41,643 nucleotides of DNA, taken from assembly GCA_031551265.1 (NCBI GenBank), contig JAVBNU010000064.1, positions 1 through 41,643 on the forward strand. The letters are read 5' to 3'. Below, in pieces: positions 9,171 to 16,436 of this stretch. The stretch comes from JAVBNU01 sp031551265. Lineage in GTDB: Bacteria; Cyanobacteriota; Vampirovibrionia; Gastranaerophilales; Gastranaerophilaceae. A program made the position numbers and the translations under genes. Every line of letters begins with the position of its first letter. Within the stretch, counting starts at the first letter, position 1. Under the pieces are notes generated by a model that had not been told where the DNA came from, did not search any database, and was given only the letters and a program-made list of their open reading frames with translations.

Positions 9171-9226
9171 AGGCTAATTTTTCCTGAATAACAGGCTAAT
9201 GTCAAAATCATGTTAATTGTTATAAT
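9171..9226 (+). promoter_or_regulatory. Candidate promoter and operator of the metal efflux operon
   Basis: A TATAAT at 9221-9226 has a weak -35 (atgtca, 9199-9204) 16 bp upstream. The 8-bp sequence aggctaat occurs twice as a direct repeat, at 9171-9178 and 9193-9200, 22 bp apart (about two helix turns), the second copy touching the -35. Between them is a small dyad, cctg (9183-9186) and cagg (9192-9195). This arrangement suits a regulator binding site, possibly for a metal sensor, but no regulator gene lies nearby. Confidence 0.4.
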
Positions 9227-9251
9227 TCTAATGACGATTTAAAGATGAATT

Positions 9252-10556
9252 ATGACAGGAAAGATAATAATAATTTTTTTTGTAATTCTGCTTCTGCAAT
9301 TACCTGTTTTTGCTGAGGAAACACCTGATGTGAAATTAAATATTTGTGAGGCTGTCGAGCTTGCAGTCGAGAAAAATTTTGATATTAACCAACGTAGAAA
9401 GGATATAAATATCGCTACGAACAAAATAAAAGAAGCAAACAGACTCAAAGACAGCGAAATAAATACATTATTTCTCTTTGGTGACACTGCCCTGGGAAAC
9501 CCGCAGCAAATCGGGCTGACTCAGGATATTGAAATACTCAAACGCGGCCCCAGAAAATACCACGCGCGCGCAGAAAAAAATGTTACTGTGAGCGAAGTTG
9601 ATTTGGATATTTTTAACCTCAAAATGGACGTACGTGAGGCTTATATTGAAGCGGCATATGCTAAATCTATGCTGGATATAGTAAAACAACAACAAGCCGC
9701 TCTAATGCAAATGGTTAATGTTGCCAAAAAACGCGTTGATGTCGGGGTTGCACCTGAAATTGAACTGCTGCAGGCGCAAATTATCTATGACCAGCTGCAA
9801 ATTGCTTATAATAAGGCACAAACGTTGATTTTGACTACAAGAGCTGATTTTAACCGAATATTAAATGTTACTGAATACGAAACATATGATATTTGCGAGG
9901 AGTTGTTGCCTGTAGACGCTGAATTTTACTTGCTTCTAACCCCACAGCCACAGCAGAAATTAATTCCCTACGAAAAAATTGAGCAACTCGCACTCCAGCG
10001 CAGATGGGATATAATTATTGCCCAAAAAGAAATTGTTGTTGCAAAAAAATATCTGGCAGTTGTCCGCAGCAAGCGAATACCCGATATAGAGGTTTTTGGC
10101 GGGTTTATGTATTTAACATCTTCAAAAAATAACGATATTACAATTTCTAACGGTGGCGCGCTATATGGCTCTTATGCAGGTGTAAACATTGAATTGCCGA
10201 TTTTGTACCTGTACAGGCCGGAAATTAAAAATGCGCAGTTAAAAATTCAACAAAAAGAGCTAAATGCTGAGTCAGTGAGGATAAAGGCATTGAACAATGT
10301 CAAAAAAGCTTATGAGAATTTTGAAGTTGCAAGAAAAAACCTGAATTTCTACACTGAAAAGCTTCTCACAGAATCCGAAGCAACAGTCAAGGCAGCAAGA
10401 CGAAGCTATGAAGTTGGCAAATCTCCCATCGCTAACCTAATTCTCATGGAACAATCGAATCTCAATATTTTGTCGAATTATATCAACGCACTTGCGACAT
10501 ATTACTTTGCGTGGGTTGATTTATTGCGCGAAATCAACGTGGAAGAAATCGAATGA
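9252..10556 (+). CDS. Outer-membrane efflux channel, TolC/CzcC family
   Basis: A 434-residue protein with an N-terminal signal peptide (hydrophobic residues 4-20, cleavage likely after VFA near residue 21). The mature part is rich in long amphipathic helices with the internal duplication typical of outer-membrane efflux proteins; examples are KLNICEAVELAVEKNFDI near residue 28 and the AYIEAAYAKSMLDIVKQQQ region near 130. These trimeric channels span the outer membrane and periplasm and dock with an RND pump and its adaptor. Its place directly before a heavy-metal RND pump gene, with a 4-bp ATGA overlap, supports a CzcC-like role. The ATG at 9252 follows only a weak site (aaagatgaatt). The ion exported cannot be read from this protein. 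Confidence 0.9.
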   Translation: MTGKIIIIFFVILLLQLPVFAEETPDVKLNICEAVELAVEKNFDINQRRKDINIATNKIKEANRLKDSEINTLFLFGDTALGNPQQIGLTQDIEILKRGPRKYHARAEKNVTVSEVDLDIFNLKMDVREAYIEAAYAKSMLDIVKQQQAALMQMVNVAKKRVDVGVAPEIELLQAQIIYDQLQIAYNKAQTLILTTRADFNRILNVTEYETYDICEELLPVDAEFYLLLTPQPQQKLIPYEKIEQLALQRRWDIIIAQKEIVVAKKYLAVVRSKRIPDIEVFGGFMYLTSSKNNDITISNGGALYGSYAGVNIELPILYLYRPEIKNAQLKIQQKELNAESVRIKALNNVKKAYENFEVARKNLNFYTEKLLTESEATVKAARRSYEVGKSPIANLILMEQSNLNILSNYINALATYYFAWVDLLREINVEEIE

Positions 10557-13500
10557 TAGAAAAAATTAGTAAAAAACTTTTGGATAGAAAATACACAGCT
10601 GTTGGCGTTGTGTTAATGGTGCTTATTATTGGTTTTTTGAGTTTCAAAAATCTTGATATAGAAGCTTATCCGGATTTTGCAAATCCAAAAGTTCAGGTAA
10701 TAACACAAATGCCGGGCAAAGGCGCTGAGGATGTCGAAAGATTAGTGACAATCCCGCTTGAAAAAGAGTTTAACGGTATTCCGGGCAAAGAAAAAATGTT
10801 TTCTACAACAATATTCGGGCTGTCTGTTATTGATATTATTTTTAAAAACGGACTTGCCTCGGAAACGATACGTCCTGTGGTACTGGAGAGAATTTATCAA
10901 ACGGAAATGCCGGGTGGAATAAAGCCTTTGCTCGGGCCAGATACATCACCTATTGGTGAAATATTCAGATATACTGTCGAATCAAAGTACTACAATCCAA
11001 TGTCATTAAAAGCTATTGAGGACTGGCAAATTGAGCGTATGTTTAAACAAATTCCAGACATAATCAATGTTAACAGCTTTGGCGGCCCTGTTAAAACATT
11101 CAAAGTTGTCTTGAATCTCCAAAAAGTGCGATTTTACGGTGTTGACATAGACGATATTTATAAGGCACTCGAAGAATCAAACTCCACGACCGGGGGACAT
11201 TATATTGATATTAATTCGCAGGCATTCATTGTCAGAGGAATCGGGCTTTTGAGCGATGCTCTTTCGATTGAAAATGTTGTTATTCAGGAAAATAACGGCT
11301 TACCTGTCAGAATAAAAGATGTTGCAAATGTAATAATTGAACCTGCTGTGAGGTTTGGTCAAGTCGGCAAAAATAATGAAGATGATATAATCGAAGGAAT
11401 TGTACTTATGAAAAAAGGTGCAAATCCTACAAAAACAATCAAAGCGCTAAAAGCCAAAATACCTGACATTCAAACAAACTTACCTAAAGGTGTAAAAATT
11501 GTCCCATTTTACGAGCGTCAACAGCTTGTCGACAGAACAGTCCACACTATAGGTCATAATATTCTTTTGGGAGTTGCGTTTGTTGTTATTGTGCTTTTTG
11601 CGTATACGCGAAATTTGCGTGTTACACTGATAGCATCAATTGTAATCCCGTTATCAATATTATTTGCGTTTATGCTTTTTGATATATTCAATATTCCTGC
11701 GAATCTTTTGAGTTTAGGGGCTGTCGATTTCGGGATTATTGTTGATGGTGCAATTATTGTTGTTGAAAACATTTATCGACATTTTGCCGAAGCCAAAAGA
11801 GAGCTGCAGCCAGAAGAACGCAAACAAATAATAATTGCCGCAGTTAAAGAAATCTACAAGGTTATTTTATTTTCAACGTTGATAATCTGGCTTTGTTTTC
11901 TACCCCTGTTGGCTTTTGATGGTGTCGCGGGCAAATTATTCCACCCCCTGGCGTTCACTATGGGCTTTACGCTTTTAGGTGCAATTTTAATCTCTTTGTT
12001 TGTTATTCCGTCGCTGTGTCTTATATTTTTCGAGAAAAAAGTTGTCGAAGCCCCAAATCACTGCGTTGATAAAATTGTTTATTATTATAAAAAATTACTA
12101 AAAACTTTCCTGCGCGTTCCACAAAAATTATTCGGAATAATTGGTACTCTATTTATTATTGCCGTTTTAATGCTGACACAAATCGGGTCTGAATTTATGC
12201 CCAACCTCGACGAAGGCAATATTTGGCTGAGAATTACTATTCTGCCCAGAAGTACGACTATAGAACACGCTGTCGATGTCGCACGAACTATTAGAAAAAC
12301 ACTTCTGGAATACCCCGAGGCTAAAGGTGTGGTGTCACAAATCGGCTCTGCTGACGATGGAACAGATTATAATTTGCTCAGTAATATTGAGGTTATGGTT
12401 GACTTGAAACTGGCAAAAGATTGGCGCCCTAAATTTCACAAAAACAAAGAAAAGTTAATTTCGGATATGTCAAATAAATTGAAGGAAATCCCCGGGATAA
12501 ACACCTATTTCACACAATACATTCAGGATAGCGTCGAGGAAGCAATTTCAGGCGCAAAAGGACAAGTCGCGATAAAGATTTTTGGCATGGATTTGAAAGA
12601 ATTACAAAATTTGCAAAATGATGCTCTAGTCGTGTTGCATAGTATTCATGGCGTTGTGGATTTGACGGCAGATAAGCTTATCGGGCAGCCACAATACCAA
12701 ATTACTATTGACCGTGAAAAAGCCGCCAGATACGGTATTAATAGTGATGAAATCCAACGTGTAATCGAAATAGCTATTGGTGGGAAGTCGGCAACTGAGC
12801 TGATTGAAGGCGAAAAACGCTTTAACGTATTTGTTCGTTTAGACCCCGATGACAGGGATACAAGGTCAAAATTTGAAAATATTTTGATAAAAACAAGCAA
12901 TGACACATTTATCCCACTGAAAAATCTTGCCAAAATTACTCAAACACAGGGTGCAATGGTTATTAGTCGTACTAACAACCAACGCTGCACAGTCATAAGA
13001 TTCAACATTCGCGGCCGTGACCTCGGCTCAACTGTCAAAGAAGCTCAAACAAAAATCAAAAAAGCTATCATTCTGCCTGATGAGTATCGAATGGAGTGGA
13101 CGGGGCAGTCCGAAAGCCAGCATAAGGCGAATTTGCGACTTATAATCATTCTTCCGATAACTCTAATGTTAGTTGCGATGCTGTTGCATATTGCTTTTAA
13201 AGACTGGACATATGTCACTATTGCCATGGCGCCTATCGTAATGGCTTTTATTGGTGGTGTTTTTGCTCTGTTTATAACACATACTTATTTTTCAATATCG
13301 GCCGGAGTTGGGTTTATTGCTGCAATTGGTGTTTGTATACAAAATGGTGTGATTATTCTCTCAGCGCTTGAACATTTGCGCCAATCATCCACAAATAAAT
13401 GTTTTATTCTCTTAAAAGCGAGTGTAGTAAAGCTGCGCCCTGTGTTGATGGCATCAAGTGTGGCGATTTTGGGGCTTTTGCCGGCTGCGCTGTCTAACGG

Positions 13501-13636
13501 CATTGGGGCACAAAGCCAAAAACCTTTTGCCATAACAATTATAGGTGCTTTATTAAGCGGAACCATTTTTTCTGTCTTTTTAATACCTGTTTTGTTCAAC
13601 ATATTCAAACTGGAGGAGCATTATGCTAAAAAATAA
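10553..13636 (+). CDS. Heavy-metal efflux RND transporter, CzcA/CusA family
   Basis: A full-length RND pump of 1027 residues with the usual 12-helix layout: one helix near residues 17-34, a large periplasmic loop, a block of helices around 335-530, a second periplasmic loop, and a final helix block near 860-1020. The N-terminus (LDIEAYPDFANPKVQV) is typical of the HME subfamily. The fourth-helix motif LGAVDFGIIVDGAIIVVEN contains Asp392, Asp398 and Glu405, the proton-relay type residues seen in divalent-cation pumps such as CzcA, and differs from the silver/copper CusA pattern, so Zn/Co/Cd/Ni-type substrates are more likely (inference). It overlaps the channel gene by 4 bp and the adaptor gene by 14 bp, which implies translational coupling. 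It should export metal ions using proton motive force. Confidence 0.95.
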   Translation: MIEKISKKLLDRKYTAVGVVLMVLIIGFLSFKNLDIEAYPDFANPKVQVITQMPGKGAEDVERLVTIPLEKEFNGIPGKEKMFSTTIFGLSVIDIIFKNGLASETIRPVVLERIYQTEMPGGIKPLLGPDTSPIGEIFRYTVESKYYNPMSLKAIEDWQIERMFKQIPDIINVNSFGGPVKTFKVVLNLQKVRFYGVDIDDIYKALEESNSTTGGHYIDINSQAFIVRGIGLLSDALSIENVVIQENNGLPVRIKDVANVIIEPAVRFGQVGKNNEDDIIEGIVLMKKGANPTKTIKALKAKIPDIQTNLPKGVKIVPFYERQQLVDRTVHTIGHNILLGVAFVVIVLFAYTRNLRVTLIASIVIPLSILFAFMLFDIFNIPANLLSLGAVDFGIIVDGAIIVVENIYRHFAEAKRELQPEERKQIIIAAVKEIYKVILFSTLIIWLCFLPLLAFDGVAGKLFHPLAFTMGFTLLGAILISLFVIPSLCLIFFEKKVVEAPNHCVDKIVYYYKKLLKTFLRVPQKLFGIIGTLFIIAVLMLTQIGSEFMPNLDEGNIWLRITILPRSTTIEHAVDVARTIRKTLLEYPEAKGVVSQIGSADDGTDYNLLSNIEVMVDLKLAKDWRPKFHKNKEKLISDMSNKLKEIPGINTYFTQYIQDSVEEAISGAKGQVAIKIFGMDLKELQNLQNDALVVLHSIHGVVDLTADKLIGQPQYQITIDREKAARYGINSDEIQRVIEIAIGGKSATELIEGEKRFNVFVRLDPDDRDTRSKFENILIKTSNDTFIPLKNLAKITQTQGAMVISRTNNQRCTVIRFNIRGRDLGSTVKEAQTKIKKAIILPDEYRMEWTGQSESQHKANLRLIIILPITLMLVAMLLHIAFKDWTYVTIAMAPIVMAFIGGVFALFITHTYFSISAGVGFIAAIGVCIQNGVIILSALEHLRQSSTNKCFILLKASVVKLRPVLMASSVAILGLLPAALSNGIGAQSQKPFAITIIGALLSGTIFSVFLIPVLFNIFKLEEHYAKK

Positions 13637-14825
13637 ATTAGTTTTAATAACCACAATAATTTGCGTATTAATCACCCTAACGAGCTGTGGGATAAAAAAT
13701 AAAGAGCCGCTCCCTGAAGGGTTGATAATATTGAGCGAAACACAAGAAAAAAATATTGAACTCGAAACAGCCGTTGCAAAAGAACAGGCGATTGATTTAG
13801 ATATAACTGTGCCGGGTGAATTTAGGGCAATAACTGACAATACCAGCAGTGTTTATGCGCCGGTGGATGGTAAAATCGCTGATGTTTTTGTTACTCAAGG
13901 GCAATCAGTTGCAGCCGGACAAAATTTAATCTCCTTACAATCTGATTATATCGGACAAATTCAATCAGAATTAATGCAAAATATAATAGAGACTGATGCG
14001 AACATAAGAATTGCTAACTCCCAGCTGAGTTTTGCGAAAAATAACTTTGCGCGCGAATCAGAACTTTTAAAGGAAAAAATAACCTCAAAAAGAGACTGGG
14101 AAGATGCGAAAACACAATATGAAAAAGAAACGGCTAATTTGAGTGCACTGATTGCAAAAAAAGCTTCGATGATTTCTATGTACAAACAGCGTCTGAATTT
14201 ATACGGAGCTGATACGTCTGTTGTTGATATGGTTATTTCAACTCATAAAATTTCCCCCTACATAACACTAAAGGCGAATAAAAGCGGTATTATACTGAGC
14301 AGAAAAGTCAATTCTGAAGAATTTGTCAGTGCAAATAAAGAATTGTTTGAACTATCGGATTTGAGCAAAATATGGCTCAGCGGGTTCATTTATGCGGATA
14401 ATGTCCAATCTGTGAAACTTGGCAATGTCGTTAGTGCAGAAATTGATGACGGGAACGTAGTAAAGGGAAAACTTATATATATAGCACCATCAATTGATGA
14501 AAATACAAAAACGCTGGAGGTCAGAGCCGAAATAGATAATGCTAAAGGTATGTTGAAGCCAAATCTGTACGCAAAAATGACTATAACTGTCGGCAAAATG
14601 GAAGCGCTCATTATTCCTGTTGCAGCAGTACAAAAATTTGGAGACGCTAACTTAATATACGTGGAAATTAACCCCCATGTTTACGAGGAGCGCAATGTAG
14701 AACTCGGACAAAAAACCGCAGAATATGCGGAGATAAAATCAGGTATAAAAGCCGGCGAAACTGTCGTCACAAAAGGCTCATTTGCACTGTTGGGCGAAAG
14801 TATAAAACAAAATGAAGCAAAATAA
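13623..14825 (+). CDS. RND efflux periplasmic adaptor lipoprotein (CzcB-like membrane fusion protein)
   Basis: A 400-residue membrane fusion protein. The N-terminus has a lipoprotein signal with a lipobox ending in LTSC (Cys22), so it should be lipid-anchored and reach into the periplasm. A lipoyl/biotinyl-like half motif (SVYAPVDGKIADVFVTQGQ, about 79-97) is followed by an alpha-hairpin region (about 115-195), a second half motif (LKANKSGIILSRKVNSEEF) and beta-barrel segments. It links the pump at 10553 with the channel at 9252. It starts inside the pump gene with a strong ribosome site (ggagga, about 13612-13617). The channel-pump-adaptor gene order is not the classical czcCBA order but makes the same set. 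No metal-binding His-rich stretch is visible. Confidence 0.93.
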   Translation: MLKNKLVLITTIICVLITLTSCGIKNKEPLPEGLIILSETQEKNIELETAVAKEQAIDLDITVPGEFRAITDNTSSVYAPVDGKIADVFVTQGQSVAAGQNLISLQSDYIGQIQSELMQNIIETDANIRIANSQLSFAKNNFARESELLKEKITSKRDWEDAKTQYEKETANLSALIAKKASMISMYKQRLNLYGADTSVVDMVISTHKISPYITLKANKSGIILSRKVNSEEFVSANKELFELSDLSKIWLSGFIYADNVQSVKLGNVVSAEIDDGNVVKGKLIYIAPSIDENTKTLEVRAEIDNAKGMLKPNLYAKMTITVGKMEALIIPVAAVQKFGDANLIYVEINPHVYEERNVELGQKTAEYAEIKSGIKAGETVVTKGSFALLGESIKQNEAK

Positions 14826-14897
14826 CTAACTCATTCAACACGATGACGTTTTTTTTGCTATACTTGATTTGTAATAGTTTTAAGAAGGAGTTAAGAA

Positions 14898-15608
14898 ATG
14901 CAAACTATGGCGAAAAAATACAGCGTTGAGGAATTTGTAAACAATACTAACCCAAAAGGTGGTAACGAATTTTTCGAGCAAGAATCAGATCGTATTATGG
15001 CAATTAATTTATCCGACAATTTAGCATGGATGAAAAAAGGAGCTATGATTGCGTATACGGGAGACGTGAAATTCACAATGGAAAGTTTATTTGAGCATGG
15101 CGTGGGTAATTTTGTTAAAAACCTTATCACACAAGAAAAAGGCTCGCTGGTAAAAGCTGAAGGCAAAGGCAAAGTTTATATTGCTGATAGCGGCAAAAAG
15201 ATTTCCATCCTTAATATGCAAAATGAGTCGCTAATCGTTGATGGTAACAATCTTTTAGCGTTTGAACCATCGCTAAAATGGGAGACTAAGCTGCAAAAAT
15301 TAACAGCTATGATGGCTGGCGGGCTTACTAATATTAAAATTGAAGGTTCGGGCATGGTGGCTATTTCAACGTATTATGACCCTCTAACTTTGAGAGTCAC
15401 TCCCGGCAACCCTGTGATGACTGACCCGACAGCTACGGTTGCGTGGTCAGGCAATTTGCAGCCAACATTCAAAGCTGATATGAATCTGAAAACTCTTATC
15501 GGCAGAGGCAGTGGTGATACTGTACAAATGAAATTTGAAGGCGACGGCTTTGTTATCGTTCAACCTGACTGCTACAGCTACAATGGTGTTGTTACTGCTT
15601 CTGAGTAA
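14898..15608 (+). CDS. AIM24/TIGR00266 family protein
   Basis: A 236-residue protein with no signal peptide or membrane segment, rich in beta strands and glycine turns (GKGKVYIADSGKK near residue 89, IKIEGSGMVAIST near 150, GRGSGDTVQMKFEGDGFV near 202). This is the pattern of the bacterial AIM24/TIGR00266 family, which folds into a tryptophan-RNA-binding-protein-like beta structure; its bacterial role is not established. The ATG at 14898 has an aaggag ribosome site at 14885-14890 with ideal spacing. It lies 72 bp after the efflux operon, with a possible -10 (tatact, 14859-14864) but no clear -35, so it may be read separately or from the operon. A terminator-like hairpin follows. Confidence 0.85.
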   Translation: MQTMAKKYSVEEFVNNTNPKGGNEFFEQESDRIMAINLSDNLAWMKKGAMIAYTGDVKFTMESLFEHGVGNFVKNLITQEKGSLVKAEGKGKVYIADSGKKISILNMQNESLIVDGNNLLAFEPSLKWETKLQKLTAMMAGGLTNIKIEGSGMVAISTYYDPLTLRVTPGNPVMTDPTATVAWSGNLQPTFKADMNLKTLIGRGSGDTVQMKFEGDGFVIVQPDCYSYNGVVTASE

Positions 15609-15638
15609 GCTATAATAAATACCCCAAAATAAGATGAT

Positions 15639-15668
15639 GGCAAGACCTCGAGGGGTCTTGCCTTATTA
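15639..15668 (+). terminator. Terminator-like hairpin after the AIM24 gene
   Basis: A perfect 9-bp stem, ggcaagacc (15639-15647) with ggtcttgcc (15654-15662), and a 6-nt loop, followed only by ttattatg. The stem is strong but the U-tract is weak. It lies between the plus-strand AIM24 gene and the minus-strand small ORF, so it could serve both. Confidence 0.55.
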
Positions 15669-15705
15669 TGAAGGAACGACATAAAGAATAATTAAATAGT
15701 AAGTT

Positions 15706-15948
15706 TCACATTAAACATAAATCCCAAACTGTCCCGTTATTAATATTCGCTAGGGTTGTATCAAACCTTTTATAATTCTTGTAAACAAAAAAATCAGTAT
15801 AAAAAACATGCCCCGATAAAGTGACAAGCTGATTTTTTTTGTAATCCAAAATATTGCCAGACTGTTTAATAAAATTATTGTAATCTGTAATTAAATAATT
15901 AATCTGTAAAAATACGGTGATTAATATTATGGAGTAAATTTTCTTCAT
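15706..15948 (-). CDS. Small hypothetical membrane-anchored or exported protein
   Basis: An 80-residue ORF I do not recognise. The N-terminus MKKIYSIILITVFLQINYLI is a Lys-rich start plus hydrophobic stretch, fitting a signal peptide or signal anchor; the rest is polar with several Tyr, Asn and Lys. The ATG at 15948 follows a good ribosome site (gagg, 5 nt spacing), which argues for real translation. It stands alone, convergent with the AIM24 gene, and starts about 490 bp from the divergent kinase gene. No cysteine pattern or conserved domain is visible. The call rests on the start context and the N-terminus only. Confidence 0.5.
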   Translation of the reverse strand: MKKIYSIILITVFLQINYLITDYNNFIKQSGNILDYKKNQLVTLSGHVFYTDFFVYKNYKRFDTTLANINNGTVWDLCLM

Positions 15949-16023
15949 TGAGTCCTCAACAAATATCCTGTTGCTGACTCTATATAAAAGTAAATATCAA
16001 ATCATGAAAATTGCAAGACTAGG

Positions 16024-16095
16024 TATTCCATGAGGGGAAGGGAAATTTTTGACAGTTTATGCTATAGTAAAAAAATTTCTCTTTTACATGGAATA
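16024..16095. repeat. Imperfect inverted repeat (72 bp)
   Basis: The outer arms tattccatg (16024-16032) and catggaata (16087-16095) are perfect 9-bp complements. The inner part pairs again, ggaaattttt (from 16041) with the aaaaatttct stretch near 16071-16080, giving arms of about 26 nt around a loop of about 18 nt. It may be a small mobile-element remnant or a structured RNA; there is no gene association. Confidence 0.5.
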
Positions 16096-16388
16096 TGCAC
16101 GGAAAATGTTAAATTGTACATAAAATGTTTAGTAAGTCGTGTTCCTTAGTCTCCTTTTTGTCGTTTGTCGTTCATAATAAAAATAATTTGGCAGTTACTA
16201 GCTGCAATAAACTCTTTTGATAATTTTTTTCAGGACTTAAAACAACCACATTCTTGACTGGTTAATTAAACTATAATATTTATAGATGTGTTGTATATTA
16301 GTTATATAGATAGAAAATAAAGACTAAGCCATGCAGCCTATTTTTAAAATATTATTTATATACCTTTAAGACGCTATTAGTAATATTT

Positions 16389-16417
16389 TTGGCGAAAGCA
16401 CTTTTATTTTTTATAAA
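16389..16417 (+). promoter_or_regulatory. Candidate promoter of the fourth hybrid kinase
   Basis: TTGGCG (16389-16394) and TATAAA (16412-16417) are separated by exactly 17 bp, placing a start near 16424, about 13 nt before the ATG at 16437. A TATAAT at 16424-16429 is an alternative -10 without a clear -35. The short leader fits the lack of a strong ribosome site. Confidence 0.35.
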
Positions 16418-16436
16418 TAGTGCTATAATTTCATTT

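Larger units (their letters stand above)
15949..16436. other. Sparse AT-rich intergenic region
   Basis: Nearly 490 bp between divergent genes with no convincing ORF. It holds an imperfect long inverted repeat (16024-16095), TTGACA- and TATAAT-like hexamers at unsuitable spacings (16049 with 16063; 16254 with 16272), a short tandem (tttgtcg twice, near 16167-16180), and the candidate kinase promoter at its right end. I see no RNA gene with a recognisable fold. Confidence 0.5.

Noticed and set aside
16049..16068. TTGACA with a nearby TATAGT as a promoter
   Set aside because: The spacing is 8 bp, far too short, and both lie within the loop of the inverted repeat.
16389..16436. TTG start for the fourth hybrid kinase
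   Set aside because: The added 16 residues are hydrophobic but unlike its paralogues, there is no ribosome site, and the TTG coincides with a candidate -35 box.
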